Below, piece after piece: positions 17,537 through 26,910 of a stretch of DNA of 64,000 nucleotides; the stretch's first letter is position 1; every line of letters starts with the position of its first letter. A program made the translations under genes and the position numbers. Below the pieces are notes generated by a model. That model did not search any database, was not told where the DNA came from, and was given only the letters and a program-made list of their open reading frames with translations. This DNA is from an uncultured Verrucomicrobiales bacterium (GTDB taxonomy: Bacteria > Verrucomicrobiota > Verrucomicrobiia > Verrucomicrobiales > DEV007): NCBI GenBank assembly GCA_943789025.1, contig CALSSN010000016.1, forward strand, positions 62,001 through 126,000, in the 5' to 3' direction.

Positions 17537-18439
17537 CTAATGCCCACCCCACTCGGCCGCTACCCGAATCCAGCAGGTTTCCAGCCCCGGCCAGCCGTCT
17601 GGGTGAAAGAGCACACCGGAGAGCACTTTCGGCTCATCCGGAGCAAACGCGGTGGTCTGCAGAAGCAAGGCCACCCTCCGCTCTGGACACTCTGGGTCTG
17701 GCCGCATTTTCTGAACGGCATCTGAATCGACCTGATTGTCATCGCAGAAGAAGTAAATCCCACTCCAATCAAACCCCGACGGAACTTCAAGAGCAGTGGA
17801 AAACTCGAAAGCCACCTCGAATTCTCCCTCGCCAGGGTAGCTGGGAGTGATCACTGAAAATTTGCAATCCTCCGGGCAAGACTTGGGTATTCGCGCCTCA
17901 GCTGCTGCAACGACGTCACCCCACCGCTCGTCATCTGCTTGAACCGGGCTGACGGGAAAAGTGATCTCGAGTATCTCAAATCCCGGATGGCAACTGCGCG
18001 CGCAGCACATCCAGGCCACCTCGACCCCTACCCGAAATACCTTCTCCTGAAAATTTTTCGGGACCTCAATCTCCGTCAGCAAACAGGTGTCCTGTTCGTA
18101 GCCCCAGGCGGTTACCTGCGCCATTTTCGTCTGCATCGGTCCGGGCCAGCGAATCTCGCTCGCCCCAGCTCCCTCCGGCAGGTCCCATCTCATAGAGGTT
18201 GCCATCCCCACGATGCCCGGCGACTTCCAGTAGGTGTGATAGCCAGGTTCGTGCTCGATGAACAGACCTACGGTCACTCTTTGGCCCGGCGCCACCACCG
18301 CCGCATCCGATACCAGCCGGAGAGTCAACCCTGTTCCCGAATGGGGCTTTCCTTCGACCGCTCGAGCGTTTCCTCCTCCCGGTGCCCAGAACTGGAACAA
18401 GAGCAGGCCAGCCAGAAACCATCGCAGATCGCGTCTCAT
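17537..18439 (-). CDS. Secreted DsbD N-terminal-domain-like protein
   Basis: 300 residues with signal peptide (MRRDLRWFLAGLLLFQFWAPGGGNARA). The body resembles the N-terminal domain of thiol:disulfide interchange protein DsbD/ScsB: PGQRVTVGLFIEHEPGYHTYWKSPGIVG, SEIRWPGP, WGYEQDTCLLTEIEVP and VEVAWMCCARSCHPGFE. The cysteine pair in the last motif is where DsbD-type domains exchange disulfides. The membrane and thioredoxin domains of full DsbD are absent, so this is a stand-alone periplasmic module. Its ATG overlaps the stop of the large modular lipoprotein gene by one base (TAATG), indicating co-translation; a role in maturing that protein or its copper site is possible but unproven. Confidence 0.75.
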   Translation of the reverse strand: MRRDLRWFLAGLLLFQFWAPGGGNARAVEGKPHSGTGLTLRLVSDAAVVAPGQRVTVGLFIEHEPGYHTYWKSPGIVGMATSMRWDLPEGAGASEIRWPGPMQTKMAQVTAWGYEQDTCLLTEIEVPKNFQEKVFRVGVEVAWMCCARSCHPGFEILEITFPVSPVQADDERWGDVVAAAEARIPKSCPEDCKFSVITPSYPGEGEFEVAFEFSTALEVPSGFDWSGIYFFCDDNQVDSDAVQKMRPDPECPERRVALLLQTTAFAPDEPKVLSGVLFHPDGWPGLETCWIRVAAEWGGH

Positions 18440-21400
18440 TACTTCACACGCAGGATACCACGCATTAAGAACGCATGCCCCGGAAAGGTGCAGACGAACT
18501 GATAATCACCAGGCTCGGTCGGCGCGTCGAACTCCAGCTCCTCTTCCTCCCCCCCATCGAGCAGAGCAGTGTAATGAAGGATGTCTTCGCTCTCAGGGAT
18601 GAACTGCTTGGCGAAGCCGTCCGCGCCGAGCATAATCGCCGCCGTGGCCACTGTGTCGGCCTTACCCGGCTTCACGAGGACGAGGTTGTGGGGAAGGGCG
18701 TCAGGGTTCACAAAAATGAGCCGCACCTTCTTACCGGCCTTCACCTCGACCTCTTTGACGTCGAAGCGCAGCTGCTCCACCACCGTGTTGACCCGGATGA
18801 TCGTCAGCTCTGAGGTGTCACTGACGATCCCGCCGGGCTCGACTTCCATCTCTTCCTCCTCGATGATCTCTTGCTGACCGCGGGCCGGGTCAGCGACGCC
18901 CCAATGGTGCTTCACGGTGGCTGCCGCGATGCGGGCGTGCTCGACGGGCGAGGCGAGGACGGTCGCGAGGAGATTGCGGTCACGGACGTTGTGCTGCTGG
19001 TGCACCCAGAGTCCCTCCAAGAGGTTGCGGGCGTGGTCAGGGTTGTTCGGATCCCATTTCTTGATCCACTCCCTGGCTGCGGTGACCACATCATCACTCG
19101 AGCGCTCGGAGAGCTCGACCCTTGTGCGGTGGCGTACGCCATCGACCGGGTGCTCGAGATTCACCATCAGAGCGTCGAGCGGCTGGCCATCGATGGCCAC
19201 CGGCTCCTGCAGTGGGCGAGACGGATAGGTCATCCGGTAGATCCGACCATGCTTCTTGTCGCGATTGGGATCGCGGACGCTGTGCTGCAGATGACCGATA
19301 ATGACGTTGCACCAGTCAGAAATGTAGAGAGCTCCGTCCGCACCGAAGACGGCGTCGGTGGGGCGGAAATTGCCGTCGTCGGAACGAAGAATCTCCACGT
19401 CCGGCGTGCCCCAGACCTCGCCCACCTTGAATTTCCTGGTGACCTTAAACGTCTCCTTCTTGCCCGTCTCCTTGTTCCTCTTCTGCTGAGCAACCTCTTT
19501 ACTATAGCCATCGCGATGCAGGCTGTAGGTCTTCAGACCGCGGTAGGTGATAGTGTTAGCAATGATGAAGTCCCCCTGCATCCTGTCCGGGAAGTTGGGG
19601 GACGAGATAATGGCATCAGCAGTGACCGGGCGGAACTCTCTGTTGAGGAGGGAGTGCGGATGGAACCTGGTTTGGAACGGGCGCAGCTGGTAGGAACGGC
19701 CACCGGTGCCATCGTTGGCGTAGTGGTATCCCCAGCCGTCAAAGCTGATTCCGTGGGGGTTGGGGCCGGTGCCGCCGGCATGGTAGGCGATCGTAAAACG
19801 CCGCGGATCAAAGCGGAACATCCCTGCTGCGCCCGTGTTGAGGGATCGGCCCCAGGGGTGCTCGTGGTTGTGCTGCAGGAAGATCCCGCTCTGCCAGTAA
19901 ATGCCGCCATCGGGCCCGTAGACGAGGTTGTTAGCGTTGTGATGGGTATCGGCCGAGCCAAAGCCATTCTGAATCACGTAGCGGACATCGGCGACGTCGT
20001 CCCCGTCGGTGTCCTTGAGAAAGATGAGGTCGGGCGCCGAGGTGACAAGAACCCCGCCGTTCCAGAACTCGAAACCGACGGGATTGTGGACGCGGGCGAA
20101 TTCCTTGCAGGAGTCCGCGCGGCCGTCGCCGTCCACATCCTCAAGGATGATGAGGGCGTCTTTCATCTCCGTACCCGGCTCCCACATCGGATAGGTGTGC
20201 CATGCGGCGGCCCAGAGGCGCCCCTTGGTATCGACCTGCATCTGCACCGGGTTGACGACCTCGGGAAACATCGCCTCATCTGCAAAAAGCTCCACCTTGA
20301 AGCCCTCGGGGATGTGCATCTTGGCGATCCCCTCCTCGCCGCTCAGGTAATTAAGTGACCCCTCTTTCTCCGCGCTTGAGGTATTTGACCCGCCACCCAC
20401 GTTAGAAATGACGGGGATCGGGGCCGGGACGTTCTCGTCGTTCGACGTGGCCGGCCTTGAGTGGCCGTCTTTACCGGTGACATCCCAGATGACCTTGTCG
20501 CGGTTAGCGGTATAGACGTCGAGCATGTTGAGCTCGTGCTGGAGGACGTCCGCGTTGGTCTGTCCGCCAACGTATTTTAACCCGGAGCGCCCACCCCAGA
20601 TATCATTCCCATCGGTGGCGCGGTAGCGGTTGAACCAATGCCAGTTCTTGTCTTCGACCGCAGTACGGATATGCGCCATGGACGGGTCACCCGAGGGCTT
20701 CTGCCCGGTCAGCTCCTCGGCGATCTGGTAGCCGAGCAGGGTATTGCCCAGCTCATTGAGGTGGACGCCGTTAATCGTGAGGGGCACATCGTTATCGCGG
20801 TAGAGTTTCCTCGAAGCGCTGAAAAGGTCGACGAAGGCGACCCCGGCCTGTTCCGCTGCAGTCCGGGTGGCCTCGGTGTAACGGGCGAGGCGGAGGTTAT
20901 TGGCCATTCCGTTCGGGAGATTCGGGTCTTTCAGGTTTTCGTGGGCGATCGGGCTGAAGAGGACGATCCGTGGCATGGACTCGCCGTTGGGCTTGTAGCT
21001 GCGGAGCTCGCGGACGTAATCGACCAGGCGCTTTGTATGATGGTCGGGCGTGTCGTCGTGCGACTCGTTGTAGCCGAAGAAACAGAAGATGACGTCGGCA
21101 CCGACGTGCCGAAGGTAGGTGTCCATCGAGGTGAAGCCCTTCGAGCGTGGAAATTTCCCGACCTTGTCTCCAGAGACACACAGGTTGCGGAAAGTGAGGT
21201 CGTGGTCGGGTAAAATATCCTGGATCGGCACCTCAAGCCCGCCGCGGTGCTGGAAGCGCTCGCCGAGGGCGTTGCCGATCGAAGCGACGACGTCTCCTTT
21301 CTGGAAAGCGAACGGGGTCGGGTCACGGTGAGCCCCAGGAACTTCGACCCGCCCGTGGGTGCCACTCCCCTGCGTTTGGCTGGCAGCGGCCTTCCAATCC

Positions 21401-22944
21401 GGCGCTTTGCCAGGCTTCCCGTCGGCCTCGAGGTAGGTGATGATGCCACCCGTCGTGCGGATGTGAACGGATGACCTGGGTGCGGTGATGCCCTCCCTCT
21501 CGAAAACCTCCCTCCTTTCGGAGTCAAAGAGCTGGAGAGTGAACCCGTCGAGGCGACTGCCCAGGTTGGCGTCCCCGCGATTCCAGACCTCCACCGAGCT
21601 GACAGCAAAATCTCCACCCAGATCGAGCTCCCACCACGGGTTCTCGCGGTTATCGACAGTGTGTGTCAGACCTCCTGATCCCCAGGTCGGCCTTGAGTTG
21701 CCATCGATCGCCCGCTTGGCACCGGCCCCGTAGCCCGTAGTCGACTGCGAGGCCGTGCCCGCAGGAGCTATATTTTTACCCTCGCTGAAGACCTCGACCT
21801 CGGCCAATGTAAGGGTACGCCAATCACCCGGGAGCTCGATCCGGACGTAGCGGGCTTGAACCCCGGCCGCCGCGGCGTCTTTCTTTTCAGCTGGCTGTTT
21901 CTGCGACGGCTGGGCTGCTGCGCTGCCATTGGTCACCGGAATCGGGCTCTCGAATCCCTCGTATGCTGACGGCTTGATCCCGCGAGCATGACCACCACCC
22001 TGAAAGGTATTCGGCTGGTAAGGGCCAACAAAATCGATGACCGAGTCGGCCTTGATCTCGTTCTCGAGGCCAAGCGACCAGTAAATACCGTTGATAACCA
22101 GGCGCCGGTAGCCGGGGTTGAGGATGTCTTCAGAGGCTCCGTAGAGGGAGGTAAAGACCCTGCCACTTTGCCCATCCGCGCCGGCATAAGTCCGTGTCCA
22201 TTCGCTCGCCATAGGGGGCTTTGAGGTATCGGGTTTCCCATCCGGCTCCATGCTCATGAGAGGCTGTGCCATGGTAAGGACCGTCCAGTCGGGCTGGGGC
22301 TCTGCGTTATAGCCCCCGGCCTTGACGTGAACATTCCGGACCCCCCTGAGAATCGGGTGCTCGGATTGCTCCTGAATGCTCTCAATCCTGGTGCTTTGCC
22401 GGTGATTCTGGCCGTAATGACCGACCCAGCTCTGGCCGAGAATCTGTTCCCCGAAGCCGCCCCGCTCCTCCTCGCCCTTGTAATTAAAAGAATACTTCGC
22501 GTAGGCCGCACCAGCCGGGATCTTAAATCCGTGCGTCGCGGTGCGCATCCCGACCACTGGCCCGGCGCGGTCAAGGTAGGCAGCGATGGGAGCCATCTGC
22601 TCCTCGGGCAGGTTCTGAAAACGGGTAAAAAGCACAAGCCCGTCAGCCTTGTCCAAAGTCGAAGTAGCGGGAATATGCGAAGCTCCGGCTTCAATCTCAC
22701 CGTTTTTATTCAACCCGAATAAGACAGTGCAATGGAATCCGTGATGCCTGGCAAGTATCCTGGCCAGTGCAGGAAGCGTCTCCTCACTCCGGTATTCGTG
22801 ATCACTGGCGATCAGGACAATGTTTTTGCCACGGGAGCTACCTTGGTCAGGAGCATATACCAACGGATTACCGATAGTTTTCGACAAGCAGCCAACGAGG
22901 AGAAAACCCATACAGAAACCGAGGCGCTTGATAAATAAATTCAT
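18439..22944 (-). CDS. Giant modular PVC lipoprotein: ThuA, F5/8-C, SGNH, membrane-bound-dehydrogenase propeller, cupredoxin
   Basis: About 1501 residues. The start at 22944 (MNLFIKRLGFCMGFLLVGC) gives a lipoprotein signal. Domains in order: ThuA-like (about 40-310; VLIASDHEYRSEETLPALARIL, ILRGVRNVHVK), a discoidin/F5/8 type C carbohydrate-binding module (about 360-500; WWELDLGGDFAVSSVEVWNR), an SGNH hydrolase (about 545-770; VASIGNALGERFQH, FCFFGYNESHDD, DNDVPLTINGVHLNELG), a PVC 'putative membrane-bound dehydrogenase' beta-propeller (about 860-1240; DTKGRLWAAAWHTYP, DGDGRADSCKEFA, GADGALYISDWCN), a short helical-repeat stretch, and a C-terminal azurin-like cupredoxin with all type-1 copper ligands (His in ALPHNLVLV, then C-TFPG-H-AFL-M). 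There is no CxxCH heme motif in the protein itself. A small cytochrome c is encoded divergently. Likely an extracytoplasmic oxidoreductase acting on glycans or sugar acids; substrate unknown. Confidence 0.82.
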   Translation of the reverse strand: MNLFIKRLGFCMGFLLVGCLSKTIGNPLVYAPDQGSSRGKNIVLIASDHEYRSEETLPALARILARHHGFHCTVLFGLNKNGEIEAGASHIPATSTLDKADGLVLFTRFQNLPEEQMAPIAAYLDRAGPVVGMRTATHGFKIPAGAAYAKYSFNYKGEEERGGFGEQILGQSWVGHYGQNHRQSTRIESIQEQSEHPILRGVRNVHVKAGGYNAEPQPDWTVLTMAQPLMSMEPDGKPDTSKPPMASEWTRTYAGADGQSGRVFTSLYGASEDILNPGYRRLVINGIYWSLGLENEIKADSVIDFVGPYQPNTFQGGGHARGIKPSAYEGFESPIPVTNGSAAAQPSQKQPAEKKDAAAAGVQARYVRIELPGDWRTLTLAEVEVFSEGKNIAPAGTASQSTTGYGAGAKRAIDGNSRPTWGSGGLTHTVDNRENPWWELDLGGDFAVSSVEVWNRGDANLGSRLDGFTLQLFDSERREVFEREGITAPRSSVHIRTTGGIITYLEADGKPGKAPDWKAAASQTQGSGTHGRVEVPGAHRDPTPFAFQKGDVVASIGNALGERFQHRGGLEVPIQDILPDHDLTFRNLCVSGDKVGKFPRSKGFTSMDTYLRHVGADVIFCFFGYNESHDDTPDHHTKRLVDYVRELRSYKPNGESMPRIVLFSPIAHENLKDPNLPNGMANNLRLARYTEATRTAAEQAGVAFVDLFSASRKLYRDNDVPLTINGVHLNELGNTLLGYQIAEELTGQKPSGDPSMAHIRTAVEDKNWHWFNRYRATDGNDIWGGRSGLKYVGGQTNADVLQHELNMLDVYTANRDKVIWDVTGKDGHSRPATSNDENVPAPIPVISNVGGGSNTSSAEKEGSLNYLSGEEGIAKMHIPEGFKVELFADEAMFPEVVNPVQMQVDTKGRLWAAAWHTYPMWEPGTEMKDALIILEDVDGDGRADSCKEFARVHNPVGFEFWNGGVLVTSAPDLIFLKDTDGDDVADVRYVIQNGFGSADTHHNANNLVYGPDGGIYWQSGIFLQHNHEHPWGRSLNTGAAGMFRFDPRRFTIAYHAGGTGPNPHGISFDGWGYHYANDGTGGRSYQLRPFQTRFHPHSLLNREFRPVTADAIISSPNFPDRMQGDFIIANTITYRGLKTYSLHRDGYSKEVAQQKRNKETGKKETFKVTRKFKVGEVWGTPDVEILRSDDGNFRPTDAVFGADGALYISDWCNVIIGHLQHSVRDPNRDKKHGRIYRMTYPSRPLQEPVAIDGQPLDALMVNLEHPVDGVRHRTRVELSERSSDDVVTAAREWIKKWDPNNPDHARNLLEGLWVHQQHNVRDRNLLATVLASPVEHARIAAATVKHHWGVADPARGQQEIIEEEEMEVEPGGIVSDTSELTIIRVNTVVEQLRFDVKEVEVKAGKKVRLIFVNPDALPHNLVLVKPGKADTVATAAIMLGADGFAKQFIPESEDILHYTALLDGGEEEELEFDAPTEPGDYQFVCTFPGHAFLMRGILRVK

Positions 22945-23165
22945 GCTCCTATCAGACGCTGAAATGGTGTGGATTATTTCAGATTTTTTCCGAGGCATCT
23001 CATTGGCACCCTGCAAAAAACTCGAGAACTTGTTTTACAGAGTTAGTCAGCGGATAGCAGGCATGACTTTCTGAGGACTGAAATTTGACCGTCTCGGTTG
23101 GGAAGGTTAAGGATATTCCCCCCTTCATCAGAAAATCAAAACCTCAGCAACCCTGCCAACCACTC

Positions 23166-23603
23166 ATGACTAAATTCCCCATAGCACCCCTCGTCCTCGC
23201 TGTCCTCACCGCGATCCCTTTGACAGCACGGGCCGTCGATTTTGAAAAAGACGTCCTCCCCACGCTCGAGGAAAGGTGCATGTCCTGCCACCGGGCAACC
23301 TACACCGACGCCAAAACCGGACGGAAGAAAAAGGCAAAAAGTGGTTATCGCATGGATACTGCCGAATTTCTGCTCGGTGGTGGCGATGAAAATGACACCA
23401 ATATCGTAGCAGGCAAACCCGAGGACAGCCCCTTCTATCTTTACACCACCCTCCCTGAAGACGACGACTGGGCGATGCCAACCAAAGGCGATCGCTTGTC
23501 TTCGGACCAGCAGGAAGCCCTCAAAGCATGGATCGCGGAGGGGGCAGAACTCGGCGGGTGGAAAGAGACGAAATTCGACGACGCTGGAGAAAAAGTGGAG
23601 TAA
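23166..23603 (+). CDS. Small secreted planctomycete-type cytochrome c
   Basis: 145 residues from the ATG at 23166, which begins a clear signal peptide (MTKFPIAPLVLAVLTAIPLTARA). The mature protein has one heme c attachment motif C-M-S-C-H in VLPTLEERCMSCHRATYTD and downstream IVAGKPEDSPFYLYTTLPEDDDWAMPTKGDRLSSDQQEALKAWIAEGAELG. This matches the PSCyt1 ('planctomycete cytochrome c') domain layout, where the Met in AMPTKG is the likely second axial ligand. It is divergently transcribed from the large quinoprotein-like lipoprotein and may accept its electrons; that pairing is inference from position. Confidence 0.82.
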   Translation: MTKFPIAPLVLAVLTAIPLTARAVDFEKDVLPTLEERCMSCHRATYTDAKTGRKKKAKSGYRMDTAEFLLGGGDENDTNIVAGKPEDSPFYLYTTLPEDDDWAMPTKGDRLSSDQQEALKAWIAEGAELGGWKETKFDDAGEKVE

Positions 23604-23733
23604 AAAATCTCTTCAGCGGAACTCTTGCCAGTCTCTCTTCTTTCGCTGCTAACCCGCCTTGCAATTTGAGGGTTTTGACTGATTCTTCCCCCCGTTTTTC
23701 ATCAACCATCACCTGAGGTAAAGACCACCGCAC

Positions 23734-25233
23734 ATGCTTGAATTTCTCCGTCGCCAGCAGTCCTGGCTCATGATCATCATCGCGATCATCATCATCATCG
23801 CTTTCGCCTGGCTCTATGACCCAAACCGTGGAGCCCTTGAGAACCCGGATATTGCTCTCCGCCTCTATGGCAAAGATTATCGCCAGAGTGATGTGCAGGA
23901 AATCGCCCGTAGCTACCAGACTGCCCAACTCCTCCAGCTCAATGGAATGACTGATGTTCTGGCTCGGGCCGACCAACGCTTCTCGAGGAGCGGCGAGGGT
24001 GTTCCCGATGACTTTATCGTGAACCTGATTGTCCTCAGGGAGGAGGCCGCCAAGCACGGGATCTCGTTCTCTGATGAAGAAATTGAGAAGGCGATCAAGA
24101 ACCTTCCTATTTTCCAGAACAACGGAGCCTACGACCCCACCCGTTGGAATATGCTGAAGGGCATCTTGGAACAGAGGGGGCTGGATACGAGAAACATTTA
24201 CACGACAGTGGGTGACAACCTGGTCGTGGAAGAGGCTCTTGCGTTATTCACCGCTGGCATTCGTCCTTCCGCCACTGAAATTGAAAAAGCGCACACGCAC
24301 ATCTTCTCTACCATCGAGGGCTCGGCCTACACCCTTGAGAGAGCCAATTTCGAAACGGGAGTCGAAGCCACCGCTGAAGAGATCAGGCAATTCTACGAAG
24401 AAAACGTGGAGTCGCTTCTTACAAACGAGCAGCGCCGGGTTGACTATGTCCATTTCCCAGCTCCGGAAGGGCTTGAGACGCTCTCCACTGAAGAACGGCT
24501 GGAAAAAGAAAAAGCCTTCAACCGGATGATCCAGGATTACTCTTCTGCCGTCGTCGCCGAATACGCAGATTTCGACGCCATCACTCGGGAAAGGAACCTC
24601 ATCATCAAAGCGACGCCGCTGTTTTCATCCAATAATCCCCCGGAAAACCTGAAGGGTAAAAATCAACTGATCGCAGCAATCTTCGACAGCCGTCGCAATC
24701 TCGAAGATCCGGTCAGTGATCCGGTTCCCGTTGATGGCGGAACTTACATTTTTCGTCTGGCAGAAATCGTCGATCCAGCCCCAATGAAGCTAGCCGACGC
24801 AAAGGCGATGATCACCCGGCAAGTCATCGAGGATAAAATTGATACTGCCCTGCGTGATGCAGCTCAGAAAGCGCGTGATGCGGTGGTTGCAGGAATCGAG
24901 TCCGGAGCAGACGCCACCACAGCAGCCACCAATGCTGGAGCAACACGCCAGGAAGTGGGAAGTTTCCAGCTTGGCGCTCCCCCAAACGCCTCTCCTAATG
25001 GGCAAATTATTGCCCGTATCGCTGCCGAGCTGGAAGCCGGGGAAGTATCGCAGGTGGCGCCTACAGCGACGGGAGCACTCTTTTACCATTGCACAGCCAG
25101 GGCGGTGACCAATGATCCAGAGCACGAGCAACACCTTGCCGACCTCACTGAACAGATTTCCTACACGGACAGACGCCTCGTCTTTAACAGTTGGTTTCAG
25201 TCCGTAAAAGATGCCGCAGGGCTCGAGCACTGA
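23734..25233 (+). CDS. SurA/PpiD-like membrane-anchored periplasmic chaperone
   Basis: 499 residues. One N-terminal membrane anchor (SWLMIIIAIIIIIAFAWLY) then a large periplasmic part. The region GKDYRQSDVQEIARSY ... VPDDFIVNLIVLREEAAKHGISFSDEEIEKAI is the SurA-N/PpiD-type helical chaperone domain. A degenerate parvulin-like part may follow (about 200-380; ATAEEIRQFYEENVESLLTNEQRRVDYVHFP and YIFRLAEIVDP), but I see no convincing complete PPIase active site. Its likely role is folding of outer-membrane and secreted proteins. The stop codon overlaps the ATG of the next gene by one base (TGATG). Confidence 0.8.
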   Translation: MLEFLRRQQSWLMIIIAIIIIIAFAWLYDPNRGALENPDIALRLYGKDYRQSDVQEIARSYQTAQLLQLNGMTDVLARADQRFSRSGEGVPDDFIVNLIVLREEAAKHGISFSDEEIEKAIKNLPIFQNNGAYDPTRWNMLKGILEQRGLDTRNIYTTVGDNLVVEEALALFTAGIRPSATEIEKAHTHIFSTIEGSAYTLERANFETGVEATAEEIRQFYEENVESLLTNEQRRVDYVHFPAPEGLETLSTEERLEKEKAFNRMIQDYSSAVVAEYADFDAITRERNLIIKATPLFSSNNPPENLKGKNQLIAAIFDSRRNLEDPVSDPVPVDGGTYIFRLAEIVDPAPMKLADAKAMITRQVIEDKIDTALRDAAQKARDAVVAGIESGADATTAATNAGATRQEVGSFQLGAPPNASPNGQIIARIAAELEAGEVSQVAPTATGALFYHCTARAVTNDPEHEQHLADLTEQISYTDRRLVFNSWFQSVKDAAGLEH

Positions 25234-25580
25234 TGTCAGCCAAAAAAGAGAGGGACGACCTCTACGACGACGCGAGTGGCGACATCGCTATTGGAGACCT
25301 CGATTCTGCCGTAGAGAAATACCGCGAATGCGTCTCGATCGACGCTCAGTTCTTCGATGGTTGGCATGCCCTGGGCATGGCTCTTTTTAAGAGTGGCAAA
25401 GCCAAAGAGGCGATCGGCGCCTCTCTGATGGCTACCCAGATCGAACCCAACGACCAGCTCGTATGGACTGCCCTCTCTCAGATGTATATGGCCGAGGGAA
25501 AAATCGCTGAAGCGGAGGAAGCCAAGTCCAACGCCACGGTTCTCGGCCTGGGCGGAAAAGTCGTCAAGGACGGAAGCTGA
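25233..25580 (+). CDS. TPR-repeat protein
   Basis: 115 residues from the ATG at 25233, which shares a base with the stop of the chaperone gene. Two to three tetratricopeptide units are visible: DDASGDIAIGDLDSAVEKYRECVSIDAQFFDGWHALGMALF, then KSGKAKEAIGASLMATQIEPNDQLVWTALSQMYMAEGKIAEAEEAK. No signal peptide. Probably an interaction module that works with the co-transcribed chaperone; function unknown. Confidence 0.82.
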   Translation: MSAKKERDDLYDDASGDIAIGDLDSAVEKYRECVSIDAQFFDGWHALGMALFKSGKAKEAIGASLMATQIEPNDQLVWTALSQMYMAEGKIAEAEEAKSNATVLGLGGKVVKDGS

Positions 25581-25701
25581 TCTTTCCGGCTTATGGAGTG
25601 GCGGCGGACCAGAGAAAGAAGTGGTCTCTGAAGTGGAGAGAAACCCGCAATTTCGCGCTCTGCCTTCACTCCTGACTTTCTCTTTGCACGGCAATCCCCC
25701 C

Positions 25702-26169
25702 TCAACCCTCGGATGGCGGAAGATACTCAGCCCAAGAACTGCTTGTCTCCCACGCCTTTACCGAGGTAATTCGTACTTCCTCCCTGAGCGGAAAGCGGCA
25801 ATCTTTCTGTTTCTGATACTCTGTGAGGCGCCGCTTCGTCTCGTCGTAGACATACCTGGCCATCACCTCAGTGGTTGGGTCCTCGCAGGGGAATCCGATC
25901 ACCCGATCTCCGTAGCGCTCACGGAACTCCAGGAAAGCTGGATCCTCAGTATTCATGCACATGGCATGGTCGAGACTGGCGAGCAACTCACCGATGGCGG
26001 CTTTCACGACTTTGAAGTCGCAGACCATGTCGTTGGCATCAAGTTCCTCTGCCTCGAGAACAATTTCGACCCGACGCGTGTGGCCGTGCGGAAACTGACA
26101 CTTATCCGGGTGCTTCGAGAGCATATGGCCGCTCTCAACTTCGATGGTCTTACAAATACGATAGGGCAC
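25702..26169 (-). CDS. queD: 6-carboxy-5,6,7,8-tetrahydropterin synthase
   Basis: 155 residues. Converts dihydroneopterin triphosphate to 6-carboxytetrahydropterin, the first dedicated step of 7-deazaguanine (queuosine) synthesis. Zinc ligands and catalytic cysteine are seen in EVESGHMLSKHPDKCQFPHGHTRR; the second catalytic His/Asp pair is in LLASLDHAMCMN and the substrate Glu in PTTEVMARYVYD. The start is a GTG at 26169 (VPYRICKTIEVESG). Last gene of the queF-queC-queE-queD operon, 45 bases after queE. Confidence 0.93.
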   Translation of the reverse strand: MPYRICKTIEVESGHMLSKHPDKCQFPHGHTRRVEIVLEAEELDANDMVCDFKVVKAAIGELLASLDHAMCMNTEDPAFLEFRERYGDRVIGFPCEDPTTEVMARYVYDETKRRLTEYQKQKDCRFPLREEVRITSVKAWETSSSWAEYLPPSEG

Positions 26170-26214
26170 GATGGTGGGGAATTAAAAATTTGTTGCAGGC
26201 ATTTCTCGGCAACC

Positions 26215-26910
26215 TCAAGTCCCACGCGTGTTGCCGAAAAGATCTATGTGGAGACGGTTGCAATAGCGATAGCCATGCTGCTTGCAAAGATCCAGTAGGG
26301 TTTCATCGCGTCCGCGAAGGGTGGAGAGATCGGTCCCCTCCGGCATGATCTGAATTTGATGCGGTGGAACAGGGATATGGAGACCCGCGACCAGTGCCTG
26401 GATTTCTGGAAGGTCGGCTGTTTCTGAGACTACAAACTTAAGCTGGAATGAATAATCCGTAATCCATGAGGAAAGCACTTCTGGATTCAGGCGGGTATTC
26501 TCATGACGGGTGATCCATGCGGGATCGATCTCTCCCTCCAGTGGCGTCGAATTACCCAGTTTCGGACTGAGCGAAGCCAGGTCGCAGGCGATGCCCTCGG
26601 GCGGAAGAGTGGCAGCCGTCTCGATGGTGATATGCATGTCGAGCGCACGGAGTTCTGAAGCGAGTTCGTGAACCCCTCGGGCAAGCATCGGTTCGCCTCC
26701 GGTGAGCACCACATGCCTCGCTGGATGCTTTTTGACCTCGGCAAGAATGGCAGTGACAGACATTTCCTTCCCATTCGGGTTCCACGATGCGTAAGGCGTG
26801 TCACACCAGCGGCAACGAAGGTTACAGCCCGAAGTACGGATAAAGACAGAAGGAATCCCCGTCAGCTCCCCTTCCCCCTGAATCGAATAAAAAATCTCCG
26901 CAATCCTCAT
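26215..26910 (-). CDS. queE: 7-carboxy-7-deazaguanine synthase (radical SAM)
   Basis: 231 residues from the ATG at 26910 (MRIAEIFYSIQGEGELTG). Radical SAM enzyme that ring-contracts 6-carboxytetrahydropterin to 7-carboxy-7-deazaguanine. The Fe4S4-binding motif is C-x3-C-x2-C in TSGCNLRCRWCDTPY; the SAM-binding GGEP is in VVLTGGEPMLARG. The C-terminal part with HQIQIMPEGTDLSTL is typical of the family. The ATG overlaps the queC stop by four bases (ATGA). Confidence 0.94.
   Translation of the reverse strand: MRIAEIFYSIQGEGELTGIPSVFIRTSGCNLRCRWCDTPYASWNPNGKEMSVTAILAEVKKHPARHVVLTGGEPMLARGVHELASELRALDMHITIETAATLPPEGIACDLASLSPKLGNSTPLEGEIDPAWITRHENTRLNPEVLSSWITDYSFQLKFVVSETADLPEIQALVAGLHIPVPPHQIQIMPEGTDLSTLRGRDETLLDLCKQHGYRYCNRLHIDLFGNTRGT

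Noticed and set aside
18871-20358. 495-residue open frame on the plus strand inside the giant lipoprotein gene
   Set aside because: It is the antisense shadow of well-defined propeller-domain coding sequence; its translation has no recognisable domain and is Val/Gly/Asp-biased as expected for an antisense frame.
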